In this document: positions 54,198 through 61,618 of the stretch, in pieces
How positions within the stretch are numbered: the first letter of the stretch is position 1
Layout: the number at the start of each line of letters is the position of its first letter
Translations under genes and position numbers: made by a program
Assembly: GCF_900890705.1 (NCBI RefSeq)
Contig: NZ_CAAHFH010000002.1
Coordinates: 124,001-188,000, forward strand
DNA length: 64,000 nucleotides
Direction of reading: 5' to 3'
Source of the DNA: Pontiella sulfatireligans
Lineage (GTDB): Bacteria; Verrucomicrobiota; Kiritimatiellia; Kiritimatiellales; Pontiellaceae
The notes under the pieces: generated by a model
The model's input: only the letters and a program-made list of their open reading frames with translations
The model's database searches: none
Told to the model about the DNA's origin: nothing

Positions 54198-55258
54198 TTT
54201 AAGTCCTCCCGCTTCCCGGTAACGGGCACCCAGGTTTCTGTTCCTACATCAGTCTTTATGCACAGCAGCGATTTCACTTCCGGCACCGTAATTTCAGCGA
54301 GCCGCGCCTGCAGCGGCACACGGATGGAGTTCCCGCTTTCCAGCGGCGGGAGCGGCTGGCTCCATGCTCCCTCTCCCAGCGGCACCGCCACGCGCGTCAA
54401 CGATTCCTGATCTTCGCCGATCACATCAACCAACACCGACAACGGCACAAAATCGGCGCCGGAAAGCACATGCTCAATGGTGGGCTGGAGCGGATAAGAC
54501 GCATCGTTCTGCAGCGTCAGATTCCCCGCCGAATCCTCCAGCGCAATCCCCTGACGGCCGATGGCGGTCACGGCCAACGGGCCTTGGTAGTCCGACGATC
54601 CCTCGCAATAGACCCAGAATGCTTCTCCGTTTTTCATCAATGTGGCGGACGGATCAGACACAAGCCGCCAAGCGCCGCCGACCAAGCGATAAACCGCCTG
54701 GCCGCTGTGGGATGAGGAACCCGCGAAAAACTGCTCAAAAGTGGGCGGTGCTGTTGCATCGAGTGTAAACCCAATCAAATTATAGGAACTGGGCTTCCAC
54801 CACACCTGATTAAACTCCACCTCCCCTTCAATGGAGAGCTGCATGCTTTCCGAAGCGTGGACCAGATAGGCTTTATTTCCGTAAATCGCACCCAAGCCAC
54901 TGAGAAATGCATCGTCACGACCCGGGGCATACCACATGCCCCAACCGAGTTGGCGAAGCATGTCCGTGTCGGGATTCGACGAAAACTGGCGGGTCGATTT
55001 GGAAACATCAAAAACCGCAACGATATCAACCGGCAGTCCCGCAAAAAGAAGATCCGGATCCTTTTCAACCGGATCAACGGCCAGATAGACGGCATTCCAG
55101 CCCTCTTGAATGGCGAACGTCTGAGTGCGCGTTGCGCTTCCGAAAGCTTGGAGGCACAAAAAAAACGCCGCCAATAGAGGCAACGCTTTTCTGAAATTCT
55201 TAACGCCTGCGGCAATGCTTGCAGTCCGGGACATGTTCCTTGCTTCTACAACCTTCAT
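54194..55258 (-). CDS. Secreted protein of unknown function, first gene of the giant surface operon
   Basis: 354 residues from the ATG at 55258, which has a GGAGGG ribosome site; an upstream in-frame start at 55321 falls in the promoter. Signal peptide about residues 25-45 (ALPLLAAFFLCLQAFGSA). The mature part begins TRTQTFAIQEGWNAVYLAVD and contains SMQLSIEGEVEFNQVWWKPS and YNLIGFTLDATAPPTFEQFF, a beta-rich pattern common in PVC exported proteins of unknown role. Its stop overlaps the next start (ATGA). Position first in the operon and modest size suggest an accessory or anchoring subunit; there is no direct evidence. Confidence 0.75.
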   Translation of the reverse strand: MKVVEARNMSRTASIAAGVKNFRKALPLLAAFFLCLQAFGSATRTQTFAIQEGWNAVYLAVDPVEKDPDLLFAGLPVDIVAVFDVSKSTRQFSSNPDTDMLRQLGWGMWYAPGRDDAFLSGLGAIYGNKAYLVHASESMQLSIEGEVEFNQVWWKPSSYNLIGFTLDATAPPTFEQFFAGSSSHSGQAVYRLVGGAWRLVSDPSATLMKNGEAFWVYCEGSSDYQGPLAVTAIGRQGIALEDSAGNLTLQNDASYPLQPTIEHVLSGADFVPLSVLVDVIGEDQESLTRVAVPLGEGAWSQPLPPLESGNSIRVPLQARLAEITVPEVKSLLCIKTDVGTETWVPVTGKREDLK

Positions 55259-55317
55259 ACTACCCTCCAAATAATTCAGAAGAACTAGAATCGTCGTGTG
55301 AGGCTTGTGAAAAGCCA

Positions 55318-55346
55318 TCATTACGCCCCAAAATCGTGCATGTCAA
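55318..55346 (-). promoter_or_regulatory. Candidate promoter of the giant surface operon
   Basis: On the minus strand a perfect TTGACA (plus 55341-55346) is followed after 17 bp by TAATGA (plus 55318-55323). The leader to the ATG at 55258 would be about 53 nt. The -10 is weak. Confidence 0.45.
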
Positions 55347-55743
55347 AAACTTTATGGCATATGTAAAATGCCCATAACGATCATGTTAGTCATCCATTAA
55401 GAGCCTAAGTATTCATTAAAAAAAGAGTTCATAACACCAGCATATGCCTGTCTCACCCGATTTTGTTTTCATTATGGGAAAAGTGCATGTTTTAGCGATT
55501 TCCTAGCTGCCATGAGCAAATCGGAGTTGATTTCTATGTGTTGATAAACCGCCTTGCCAACCTGACTTCAGATGCATCAGGCCGATTTCTCAAATGACCT
55601 ACAAAAATGGTTAAACTGAAATTCAATCCATGCACTCCGATTTCCAATGCCTTTGACGACTACGCCCATTGCAATTTTAAGTCAACCCACTATAACGCAC
55701 AAAAGACGTAAATGTTTATTATTGTTTTAAGCATTAACAATAG
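55347..55743. other. AT-rich non-coding region upstream of the giant operon
   Basis: About 400 bp, clearly richer in A and T than its surroundings. I see no gene, clear repeat or known RNA in it. It may hold regulatory sites for the operon read to the left. Confidence 0.5.
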
Positions 55744-55983
55744 CGGCGCTCTTTTCGCAGGGAACCGAACCTGACTTTAAGGGTTGCGCGCTTCCAAGAT
55801 ACGGAACAAAAGACCAGCCTCCCGACCAACAACAAGCCGGCTGTTGAACACGGCCGGCGGCGCTACGACGACGTCAGCCCCGTCGCCGGAGTCCTGCTCG
55901 GCGGTGGCAAACATAACGTGATCGCCGAAGTCGACATGATCCCTGAAACCGAATTTGTGCAACAGCAGCAGCAACAACAATAG
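55744..55983 (+). pseudogene. C-terminal remnant of an unidentified gene
   Basis: An open frame after an in-frame stop at 55741 gives about 79 residues without a start codon in a sensible place, including [39 protein letters not shown] and a final run of seven glutamines. Codon use is of the GC-rich host type, unlike the AT-rich sequence just upstream, so the 5' part of the gene has probably been replaced. It ends eight bases before the transglutaminase fragment. I do not recognise the family. Confidence 0.5.
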
Positions 55984-55990
55984 GTATTCT

Positions 55991-56377
55991 ATGCAGTTGC
56001 TCACCAGTTGTAACTTAACCTTCGAGATTCAAGTGCCCACCCCCTTTGTGCTGATGCTGCGGCCGCGCAGCGGTGCACAGCAATGGATCGCCCGCGAGGA
56101 ATACAAGCTCGAGCCGGGCGTCCCTGCCGTTGAATTCACCGACAGCTACGGCAACCTCTGCCAACGCCTGATTGCACCGCCCGGTCTGTTCGGAGTCTAT
56201 ACTGCGGCCGAAGTCATGACCCAGGACTGGGAGGATCAAGCCCCCGGCGCCCCGGTTGTCGAGGTCGAAAACCTGCCCGAAGGCATCCTGAGCTATCTGT
56301 TGCCGAGCCGCTACTGTGAATCGGACCGGTTCGGCCAAATGGCCACCGAGATCACCGCCGGCCAGTTGCTCGGATAA
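55991..56377 (+). pseudogene. Transglutaminase-family gene, 3'-truncated
   Basis: 128 residues starting [20 protein letters not shown], then [20 protein letters not shown] and [20 protein letters not shown]: the N-terminal beta region of bacterial transglutaminase-like proteins, which normally run on to a Cys-His-Asp core. Here the frame stops right after AGQLLG, where the sequence changes to AT-rich cassette DNA (about 56375). The same point is where the opposite-strand PHP-ATPase gene loses its proper end. Thus two genes were truncated at one junction. A 38-bp piece of this gene also occurs at 23688-23725. Confidence 0.8.
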
Positions 56378-57893
56378 GGTATTTGTATGGAGAGCTATAA
56401 GATGAAAAAGCCGTGCTGAATGCAGTTCGACGACCGCTCATGTTTTTGAGTTCTTGTGCACCACCAAAGGGTTTTCGTGTAGCAACTACCTTAAAACCTT
56501 GGATATCTTTTCTTTGGATTTCACAAGGCTGTTTAAGCGCCTTGGCCACATCATCAAATTTATCAATTTTCTTTCGATTCATTGCTATCATGTAAAAATC
56601 AACATCATCAATTGGTGTGATGGCAGAGCGTACATGTAGCCCTTTTTTAATATTACCAATTAGATCATTCAAAAATCTCTTTTTTAAGTTGAGCTCTGTT
56701 TCTTCGGCATATTTAGACATCAAGGCCACTGCAAGAGATTTTAAACTGGCTAGCTCTACATGTTCTTCGATTAGGTCTCGATACTCAGTATTCTCAATAA
56801 GGTTCTTGGTTGAATCAATAAGCGATTTTAAACCCGAAAAATCACTTTCAGAAAAGTCCACTTCATTAAATAAACTCGAGGATGAAAATGAGTCGGATTT
56901 TTCCGACTCTTGAGCATTTTTTAATAGAGAAAGAAGATATCGGTCTACAGCACGCTCATTTTGTTCTAAATCAACGCTAACCATTTTATCCACCACATCT
57001 TTAAATGGCTTCAAGTGATCTTGTGTCAATAAACTTTGTCGTCGCGTAAGTAAGTCGTTAAAACGTTTCTTATCAGCCTCTTCGTCACGCTCTAGAAGCG
57101 AGAACTGCTTGATATACTTCACGTTCTCAAAGGTTTTATCTATTTGATTTAGTGTATAAGATTTTCCCGTGGATCTTTCACCTAGGATAACATTTAATCC
57201 TGTTGACAGTTTAACTCCGCTTGCCAGCGCATCAAAAAAGTGATGCCCGTCTTCTTTTGCCAAAAAAACTTTATTCTTATCCTGAAGACAAATTTTCACT
57301 CCTGAAAAATCAATAACTGCGCAGTCGATATAGGTTTGGCGAACTGAGAAATCTATAAGGTTTTCATCTATTCTCTGGTCACTGAAATACACCGGGACAA
57401 GAGATTCTCTATCCTTAAGACAATACTGAAATTTCTTAGGACTAGCTACCTCTCCAGCAGAGATAGTTGAACCAAGTTGTGCCAATGCAGCATCGCTAAG
57501 TTCAGGTTTTTTACTGTAGTGAGGGATGAGTATGTATTTGCTGAGATCAGGAAAAATGAATTTCAGCTCTGTGACACTGACAGAATCATTATCAGCAGGA
57601 ATTTTTGCTGATATTTCCTTACACTTTGAATCAAAGTCAGCTAACTCAGTTCCGTCCGCAATAAGTAAAAGGTGGCCATCATCGACATCTATTTCAATTC
57701 CAGGAAAGACCTGTATAGGGACAGTTTCCTTGATTTGGTTGAATTGATCTAAATCAAATAGGTTATGATTTGTTATTGCGATACCATCAATCTCTCGAGA
57801 GGAAATATATTCATTTAGCTTACTAAGGCTAAATGTAAATTCTCTGTCACTAACGCTGGAGACAGTGTGTATGTGGAAATCTATTTTTTTCAT
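56352..57893 (-). CDS. PHP-domain ATPase (TrlF-like), C-terminally truncated, in an integron cassette
   Basis: 513 residues from the ATG at 57893 (AAGGACC upstream). An N-terminal PHP metal-dependent hydrolase domain has FHIHT (residues 6-10), ITNHN (41-45), [10 protein letters not shown] and a later IPHYS histidine. It is followed by an ATPase with Walker [13 protein letters not shown] (about 237-248) and a helical, coiled-coil-like segment ([20 protein letters not shown] onward). A Walker B and the rest of the ATPase, expected in relatives of about 900-1000 residues, are missing. The last dozen residues come from the junction with the transglutaminase fragment. PHP-ATPases of this kind are suspected mobile-element or defence proteins. 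Its cassette 5' boundary GTTAGGC lies 47 bp upstream. Confidence 0.75.
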   Translation of the reverse strand: MKKIDFHIHTVSSVSDREFTFSLSKLNEYISSREIDGIAITNHNLFDLDQFNQIKETVPIQVFPGIEIDVDDGHLLLIADGTELADFDSKCKEISAKIPADNDSVSVTELKFIFPDLSKYILIPHYSKKPELSDAALAQLGSTISAGEVASPKKFQYCLKDRESLVPVYFSDQRIDENLIDFSVRQTYIDCAVIDFSGVKICLQDKNKVFLAKEDGHHFFDALASGVKLSTGLNVILGERSTGKSYTLNQIDKTFENVKYIKQFSLLERDEEADKKRFNDLLTRRQSLLTQDHLKPFKDVVDKMVSVDLEQNERAVDRYLLSLLKNAQESEKSDSFSSSSLFNEVDFSESDFSGLKSLIDSTKNLIENTEYRDLIEEHVELASLKSLAVALMSKYAEETELNLKKRFLNDLIGNIKKGLHVRSAITPIDDVDFYMIAMNRKKIDKFDDVAKALKQPCEIQRKDIQGFKVVATRKPFGGAQELKNMSGRRTAFSTAFSSYSSPYKYLIRATGRR

Positions 57894-57939
57894 TACGGTC
57901 CTTGTTCCCGTGACCAATTCGATTATTCATCTTTTCTAT

Positions 57940-58027
57940 GCCTAACGTTAATCCTGACCCGCTTGGGAAATAGACGTTGACCGAATCGACGGGCGTTGTC
58001 CAAGTAGGGTCTAGGATCTGGTTGGAC
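57940..58027 (-). other. Integron attC recombination site 1
   Basis: 88 bp on the minus strand from R'' GTCCAAC (58027-58021) to R' GTTAGGC (57946-57940), matching RYYYAAC and GTTRRRY exactly. Between them inverted arms pair with small bulges: ATCCTAGACCCTACTTGG at the R'' side and CCAAGCGGGTCAGGAT at the R' side, so the single strand folds into the long imperfect hairpin that IntI recognises. It follows the lectin gene stop by 43 bp, the normal place at the 3' end of a cassette. Its R'' is the exact complement of the 5' boundary GTTGGAC of the lectin cassette (58771-58765). Confidence 0.85.
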
Positions 58028-58070
58028 AGTTTTCATTCGTCATCAAGGTTTGGTCGTGTGTCGGCCACCG

Positions 58071-58751
58071 TCAAAGCTCCCATCCCCTGAAGTACATGCT
58101 GTCTTCATCTGTCAGGATATTGACCACGCCGTTGGTTCCCGTAGCCGACAGGTTTGTGTAGGTGCTCCATGATCCCGAAACAAGATTGCTAATCGACTCG
58201 ATCCGGTAGAGTGTGCTGGAGGCTGAAGTAAAGAAGACAGAATTGCTTTGGATGTTGAGATAGATCGGTTTGAGGCTTACCTCAGCAATTGCATATAGCT
58301 CTGTTTCTGGATCAAAATCATTCCATCTTGGGAATCGTGCAGTTTCCCCTGGTGAAAAAATATAAACGGCATCTTCTATTCCGTTAACGTTATTAGGTTC
58401 TCCAGAATCCCAATTGGTATAGGCTACTGTTTCTCCAGAAGTCCACTCAAACACTCCCTCAGAAGTAATATCGTTTAATCCGATCCAAAGATATCGATTA
58501 GTGCCTCCATAACTAGAGAATTGTTCGGTAACCCAAGTATTCTCTTGTAAACTTCGGATAGTAGCCAAATGCCCGCCCAAGGACTGAGATTCGTTTTCTG
58601 CATCTAACCACCCTTGGCTACTTAATAGATAATAGTCATGTCCGTTAGCTGGGTTTGGTATAGGACCCGCTAATATCGCAGCATGAGACGTTGAAAAAAG
58701 TAATGTGAGAATCCATATAGAGATAATTATTATCACTTTCATGCCATTCAC
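58071..58751 (-). CDS. Secreted C-type lectin-domain protein (integron cassette)
   Basis: 226 residues with a signal peptide (MKVIIIISIWILTLLFSTSH, alternative start three codons in). The C-type lectin domain spans about residues 35-165: GHDYYLLSSQGWLDAENESQ, RYLWIGLNDIT, the sugar/calcium motif GEPNN and WNDFD near its end, so calcium-dependent carbohydrate binding is likely. The last 60 residues (SVFFTSASSTLYRIESISNL to YFRGWEL) are the same kind of C-terminal module found in the giant secreted proteins of this window. AT-rich. It is bounded by attC sites on both sides, as a complete gene cassette. Confidence 0.88.
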   Translation of the reverse strand: MNGMKVIIIISIWILTLLFSTSHAAILAGPIPNPANGHDYYLLSSQGWLDAENESQSLGGHLATIRSLQENTWVTEQFSSYGGTNRYLWIGLNDITSEGVFEWTSGETVAYTNWDSGEPNNVNGIEDAVYIFSPGETARFPRWNDFDPETELYAIAEVSLKPIYLNIQSNSVFFTSASSTLYRIESISNLVSGSWSTYTNLSATGTNGVVNILTDEDSMYFRGWEL

Positions 58752-58764
58752 CTTTCTTTAGTTT

Positions 58765-58852
58765 GTCCAACGTTACTCATGACCCGCTTGGGAAATAGAC
58801 GTTGACCGAATCGACGGGCGTTGTCCAAGTAGGGTCTAGGATCTGGTTGGGA
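58765..58852 (-). other. Integron attC recombination site 2
   Basis: 88 bp, same length as site 1. On the minus strand it runs from TCCCAAC (58852-58846; first base departs from RYYYAAC) to R' GTTGGAC (58771-58765). Plus-strand bases 58780-58850 are identical to 57955-58025 of site 1 (71 bp). It begins three bases after the stop codon of the membrane-protein gene and ends 13 bp before the lectin gene. Confidence 0.82.
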
Positions 58853-58855
58853 TTT

Positions 58856-59296
58856 TTATTTTGTAGTCTTGAGTTCTTCCTCAATAATTTCTGAAACATC
58901 CCACATGGATCTGTAAATTTGAACATCATCTTGTGATTCAATTCTTATAAAATTCCCGAACACATCGACTTCAATTTTTGATTCATCGAGATTATTGATT
59001 GTCACAATGTGGGATGGAACTTTCAATAGAACTAACTGGTCATATCTCCATCCACTTTCAATGATTTTGGTGATCTTCTGAAACTGATTGGATTCGGGGT
59101 ACAGGGTTGTTGTTGTGTACTCAACTCCAGGGGGAAAGAAACCGCCTTCTGCTATCACAATGTTATCAACGTCATTACCTAGATCAGGTCTGCTCCACCA
59201 ATAACCGCACATTATATGAAAGTAAATGAGTCCTGCTATAACCGCTATGGCTGACAGAGAAATAATGATCACTCGGATGACTGATTTTCTTTTCAT
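58856..59296 (-). CDS. Membrane-anchored hypothetical protein (integron cassette)
   Basis: 146 residues. A basic N-terminus and one membrane segment (VIIISLSAIAVIAGLIYFHI, about residues 10-29) are followed by a soluble part with no motif I recognise. AT-rich, with a different base composition from the core genome. Its stop lies four bases from attC site 2, and its cassette begins at GTTGGGA (59314-59308), the exact complement of the R'' TCCCAAC of that attC. Such short proteins of unknown role are typical cassette cargo. Confidence 0.8.
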   Translation of the reverse strand: MKRKSVIRVIIISLSAIAVIAGLIYFHIMCGYWWSRPDLGNDVDNIVIAEGGFFPPGVEYTTTTLYPESNQFQKITKIIESGWRYDQLVLLKVPSHIVTINNLDESKIEVDVFGNFIRIESQDDVQIYRSMWDVSEIIEEELKTTK

Positions 59297-59307
59297 TATT
59301 TACCTGA

Positions 59308-59314
59308 TCCCAAC
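59308..59314 (-). other. 5' boundary of the cassette array
   Basis: TCCCAAC on the plus strand, GTTGGGA on the minus strand: the expected recombination half-site of the first cassette, complementary to its own attC R''. Beyond it (59315 onward) no further attC hairpin was found. Confidence 0.6.
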
Positions 59315-59368
59315 AGTGTCATAAGTGGAAAACTTTCCATATATCACCCTTATGGGGTGGACAGATTT

Positions 59369-59497
59369 TCCACATATGCCCGCATTAAGGGGGTAAACAT
59401 GGAAAATGAGCTGTTTTATTTTCCACATATGACCTCCGATTGAATTATTGTCCACATATGCCCGCATTAAAGGGGTAAACATGGAAAATGAACTGTT
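59369..59497. repeat. Two 47-bp direct repeats upstream of the cassette array
   Basis: 59369-59415 and 59451-59497 are copies starting TCCACATATGCCCGCATTAA and ending CTGTT, with two differences, 82 bp apart. A shorter third stretch TTCCACATATGACC lies between. They contain TGGAAAAT and ATTTTCCA pairs. They sit just outside the 5' boundary of the cassettes, where attI would lie in a complete integron. No intI gene is present. Confidence 0.75.
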
Positions 59498-59567
59498 CAC
59501 TCCGCTCTCGTCTGTTATACTTAATCAGTATTTCAGATAGATCCATATTCACGGAGGAAAGGACGAA

Positions 59568-59969
59568 GGGGTCAGTCCTATAAATTAATGTTTTCTGCAT
59601 TTCCCCTACTCCCTTCATCCGAGGGGCAGACCACTTCTTTCATTATCCGCCCACACAACTGCTCGTCCCATACGCACAGCAAAATTATCCGTACATCTTA
59701 TATGGATTTAGGTCTAAGTAAAGGAAAGGGGTTGTGAAAGTTTGGGGTTTGAGGTTTGAGGGTTTGGAGAGTTTGAAGTTTGTGGTTTGGGGTTTGGGGT
59801 TTGAAGGCGTGCGGGAACCCCGTTACCGCTTTTCGTCCACATAGGCTGTTCCTGCGCGAAAGCTGAGACGGGAGGAAACACTCACTTGGTTCGTTATTTG
59901 CATTCGCAAATTATCATTCGCTTCGCGAAGTGGCAGCACTCCAGAGCGGTTGCACCGCATTTGCGGACA
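59568..59969. repeat. Long dispersed repeat, copy 2
   Basis: About 400 bp matching 29586-30077: GGGGTCAGTCCTATAAATTA, the GTTTGGGGTTTG minisatellite (59738-59799), CCGCTTTTCGTCCACATAGG, CGCTTCGCGAAGTGGCAGC and the end GCGGTTGCACCGCAT. It lacks the roughly 50-bp insert of copy 1. No coding capacity. Confidence 0.85.
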
Positions 59970-60396
59970 CCCGTCCCATTGGGGACGTGGCCTACATTTT
60001 TCCAAGGGCTGGGAATTTCCCCGAAAGCGCAGCGATAGATGATTTTGCGGTCAGCATAATAATGACCAGCGGGAATGTCTCACGTTGGAAGGACGACGGT
60101 CGCGACGACCAGACGGCGCAGCGAAGCAACACATGACGAATGAGATGTCTTATGCTGCGCAAATTGGCTCATAGAGCCAACTCTACAACGTGAGCGGGTG
60201 TAGCGTCGGCTCTATGAGCCGATTGCGTCGCCGTCTTCAATCCATTCGGCTCCCCGGTGTCCGTCCGCTCGCAATACGTCAGCGTGTAGTAGCTCGAAAT
60301 TCTGTTTCGAGTCGCGGTTGCAAAGTGCCGCTGAAAACGCGGAACAGACGCGAAGCGAGGCTTGAGGAACGAAAGCAACGAAGTGGCAATTCCGCG
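59970..60396. other. Intergenic region with palindromes before aroK end
   Basis: 427 bp with no supported gene. Contains TTTTTCCAAGGGCTGGGAA (about 59997), similar to the TTCCAATGCTTGGAA palindrome at 23880. Also two 17-bp palindromes that are inverted copies of each other: TTGGCTCATAGAGCCAA (60164-60180) and TCGGCTCTATGAGCCGA (60206-60222). The remainder is GC-rich without clear structure. Confidence 0.6.
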
Positions 60397-60900
60397 CTAC
60401 ACTAATGCCCGAATCTCTGCCAGCAACTCGCTTTGGCTTTTGCCGGAACAATCGACCACTATATCGGCATGCTGGAGATAGAGCGGATGCCGTTCGCCGT
60501 AGAGGTCGTCGAGCGTCATGCCAAGCTGCATGACCACGCCGCGCTGCGAGGTGTCGCCGATGCGGCGTTTGATTTCGTCGATCGGCACATCGAGGAAAAT
60601 GATTCGGGCGAGGCTTTTTAAATGATTCATCGCACCATCGCAATAGACGGCGCTGCCGCCGGTGGCGATCACGCAGTTTTCGCAGACCAGCGACTTGACC
60701 GTATCGCATTCGAGGTCTTGATACGCATCCATGCCGTTGGCATCTTGGAAGGCCTGCATGCTTTCGCCCGCACGCGCCTGCACCAGCAAGTCGGTATCGA
60801 TGAAGCCCATCGACATCCACTTCGCCAGCTGAACGCCCAGCGTGCTCTTCCCGCTCGCCGGCATCCCGATTAAAACTATGTTGGACTTTGCTACAGACAT
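60397..60900 (-). CDS. aroK: Shikimate kinase
   Basis: Phosphorylates shikimate with ATP in aromatic amino acid synthesis. 167 residues, the normal family length. Walker A GMPASGKSTLGVQLA (about 12-26), the substrate-binding FIDTDLLVQARAGESM with its Asp pair, the arginine-containing lid region (RRIGDTSQRGVVM) and the central VIATGGSAVYCDGAMNHLK (GGG-like loop) are visible. One unusual point is that the usual GGG of this loop reads GGS. A distant NMP-kinase-like relative remains possible. Isolated gene. Confidence 0.8.
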   Translation of the reverse strand: MSVAKSNIVLIGMPASGKSTLGVQLAKWMSMGFIDTDLLVQARAGESMQAFQDANGMDAYQDLECDTVKSLVCENCVIATGGSAVYCDGAMNHLKSLARIIFLDVPIDEIKRRIGDTSQRGVVMQLGMTLDDLYGERHPLYLQHADIVVDCSGKSQSELLAEIRALV

Positions 60901-60980
60901 TTTAACATCCGCTGCGCTTAAGCCACAAAGGACTCAAAGAAAGACCTCTTCGTGACCTTCGCGTCTTCGTGTTAAATTTT

Positions 60981-61271
60981 CTATACTTCGTAGTCAACGC
61001 ACATGCGTTCGCAGACGAGCGTTTTAACGAGCTCTCCGACTTTCAGGTGCGCGGGATGCGTGGCGTAGGCCGTGAGATCTTCCATCGAAGCAAACTCGGA
61101 ATAGAGCACGATGTCTTTCGACTGGTCGCTGCCCAGCACATCCAGTCCGACTTCAATGTCGATCAGCGTCGGCGTCACACCCTTCAGCGCCTCCAGCTGG
61201 CGCTTCATCTCCAGCTTATCCGCCTCCGCCGCGTCATCCTTAAACTTCCACATCACGATATGTTTAATCAT
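60981..61271 (-). CDS. Dabb-family (stress-responsive alpha/beta barrel) protein
   Basis: 96 residues. MIKHIVMWKFKDDAAEADKL and later IDIEVGLDVLGSDQSKDIVL, then FASMEDLTAYATHPAHLKVG, are the blocks of the Dabb domain, a dimeric ferredoxin-like fold. The biochemical role in bacteria is unknown. Preceded by GGAAAAGCTT. A CTTCGTG...CTTCGCG low-complexity stretch separates it from aroK. Confidence 0.88.
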   Translation of the reverse strand: MIKHIVMWKFKDDAAEADKLEMKRQLEALKGVTPTLIDIEVGLDVLGSDQSKDIVLYSEFASMEDLTAYATHPAHLKVGELVKTLVCERMCVDYEV

Positions 61272-61382
61272 AAGCTTTTCCTTTCATCAGATTGATTGCC
61301 GGATGTTACCCACCCGCCACCCATCGAGAAACATAATTTAAGGATCAAATGCAGCACAGGCTTTTGCGCCATTGTTCAATGC

Positions 61383-61420
61383 AAAAACCCCGCCCCGGTT
61401 AGGAGACCCGGGGCGGGGCG
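61383..61420 (-). terminator. Intrinsic terminator downstream of adhE
   Basis: A perfect 11-bp GC stem CCCCGCCCCGG/CCGGGGCGGGG with a nine-base loop; on the minus strand it is followed by TTTTTG. It lies about 200 bp after the adhE stop. In between, TAAATCCTAAACAAA (about 61499) and TTGTTTAGGATTTA (about 61588) form another inverted repeat. Confidence 0.7.
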
Positions 61421-61618
61421 TAGGAAACGGGGCGGGCAAACGCCCCGCAGGAGGAGAACGACCGGCGCATGCGCCGGGAAACGCTAAATGCTAATTTTTA
61501 AATCCTAAACAAATCCAAAACACCGATACCAAAATGGAAACGGCTATCCCGCTTCATTTTTGATATTTCCATTTGTTATTTCGTCATTGTTTAGGATTTA
61601 GGGTTTCGTGCTTAGGAT

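Noticed and set aside
59300-59500. Minus-strand frame of 66 codons
   Set aside because: It covers the 47-bp direct repeats and crosses the cassette boundary; no ribosome site.
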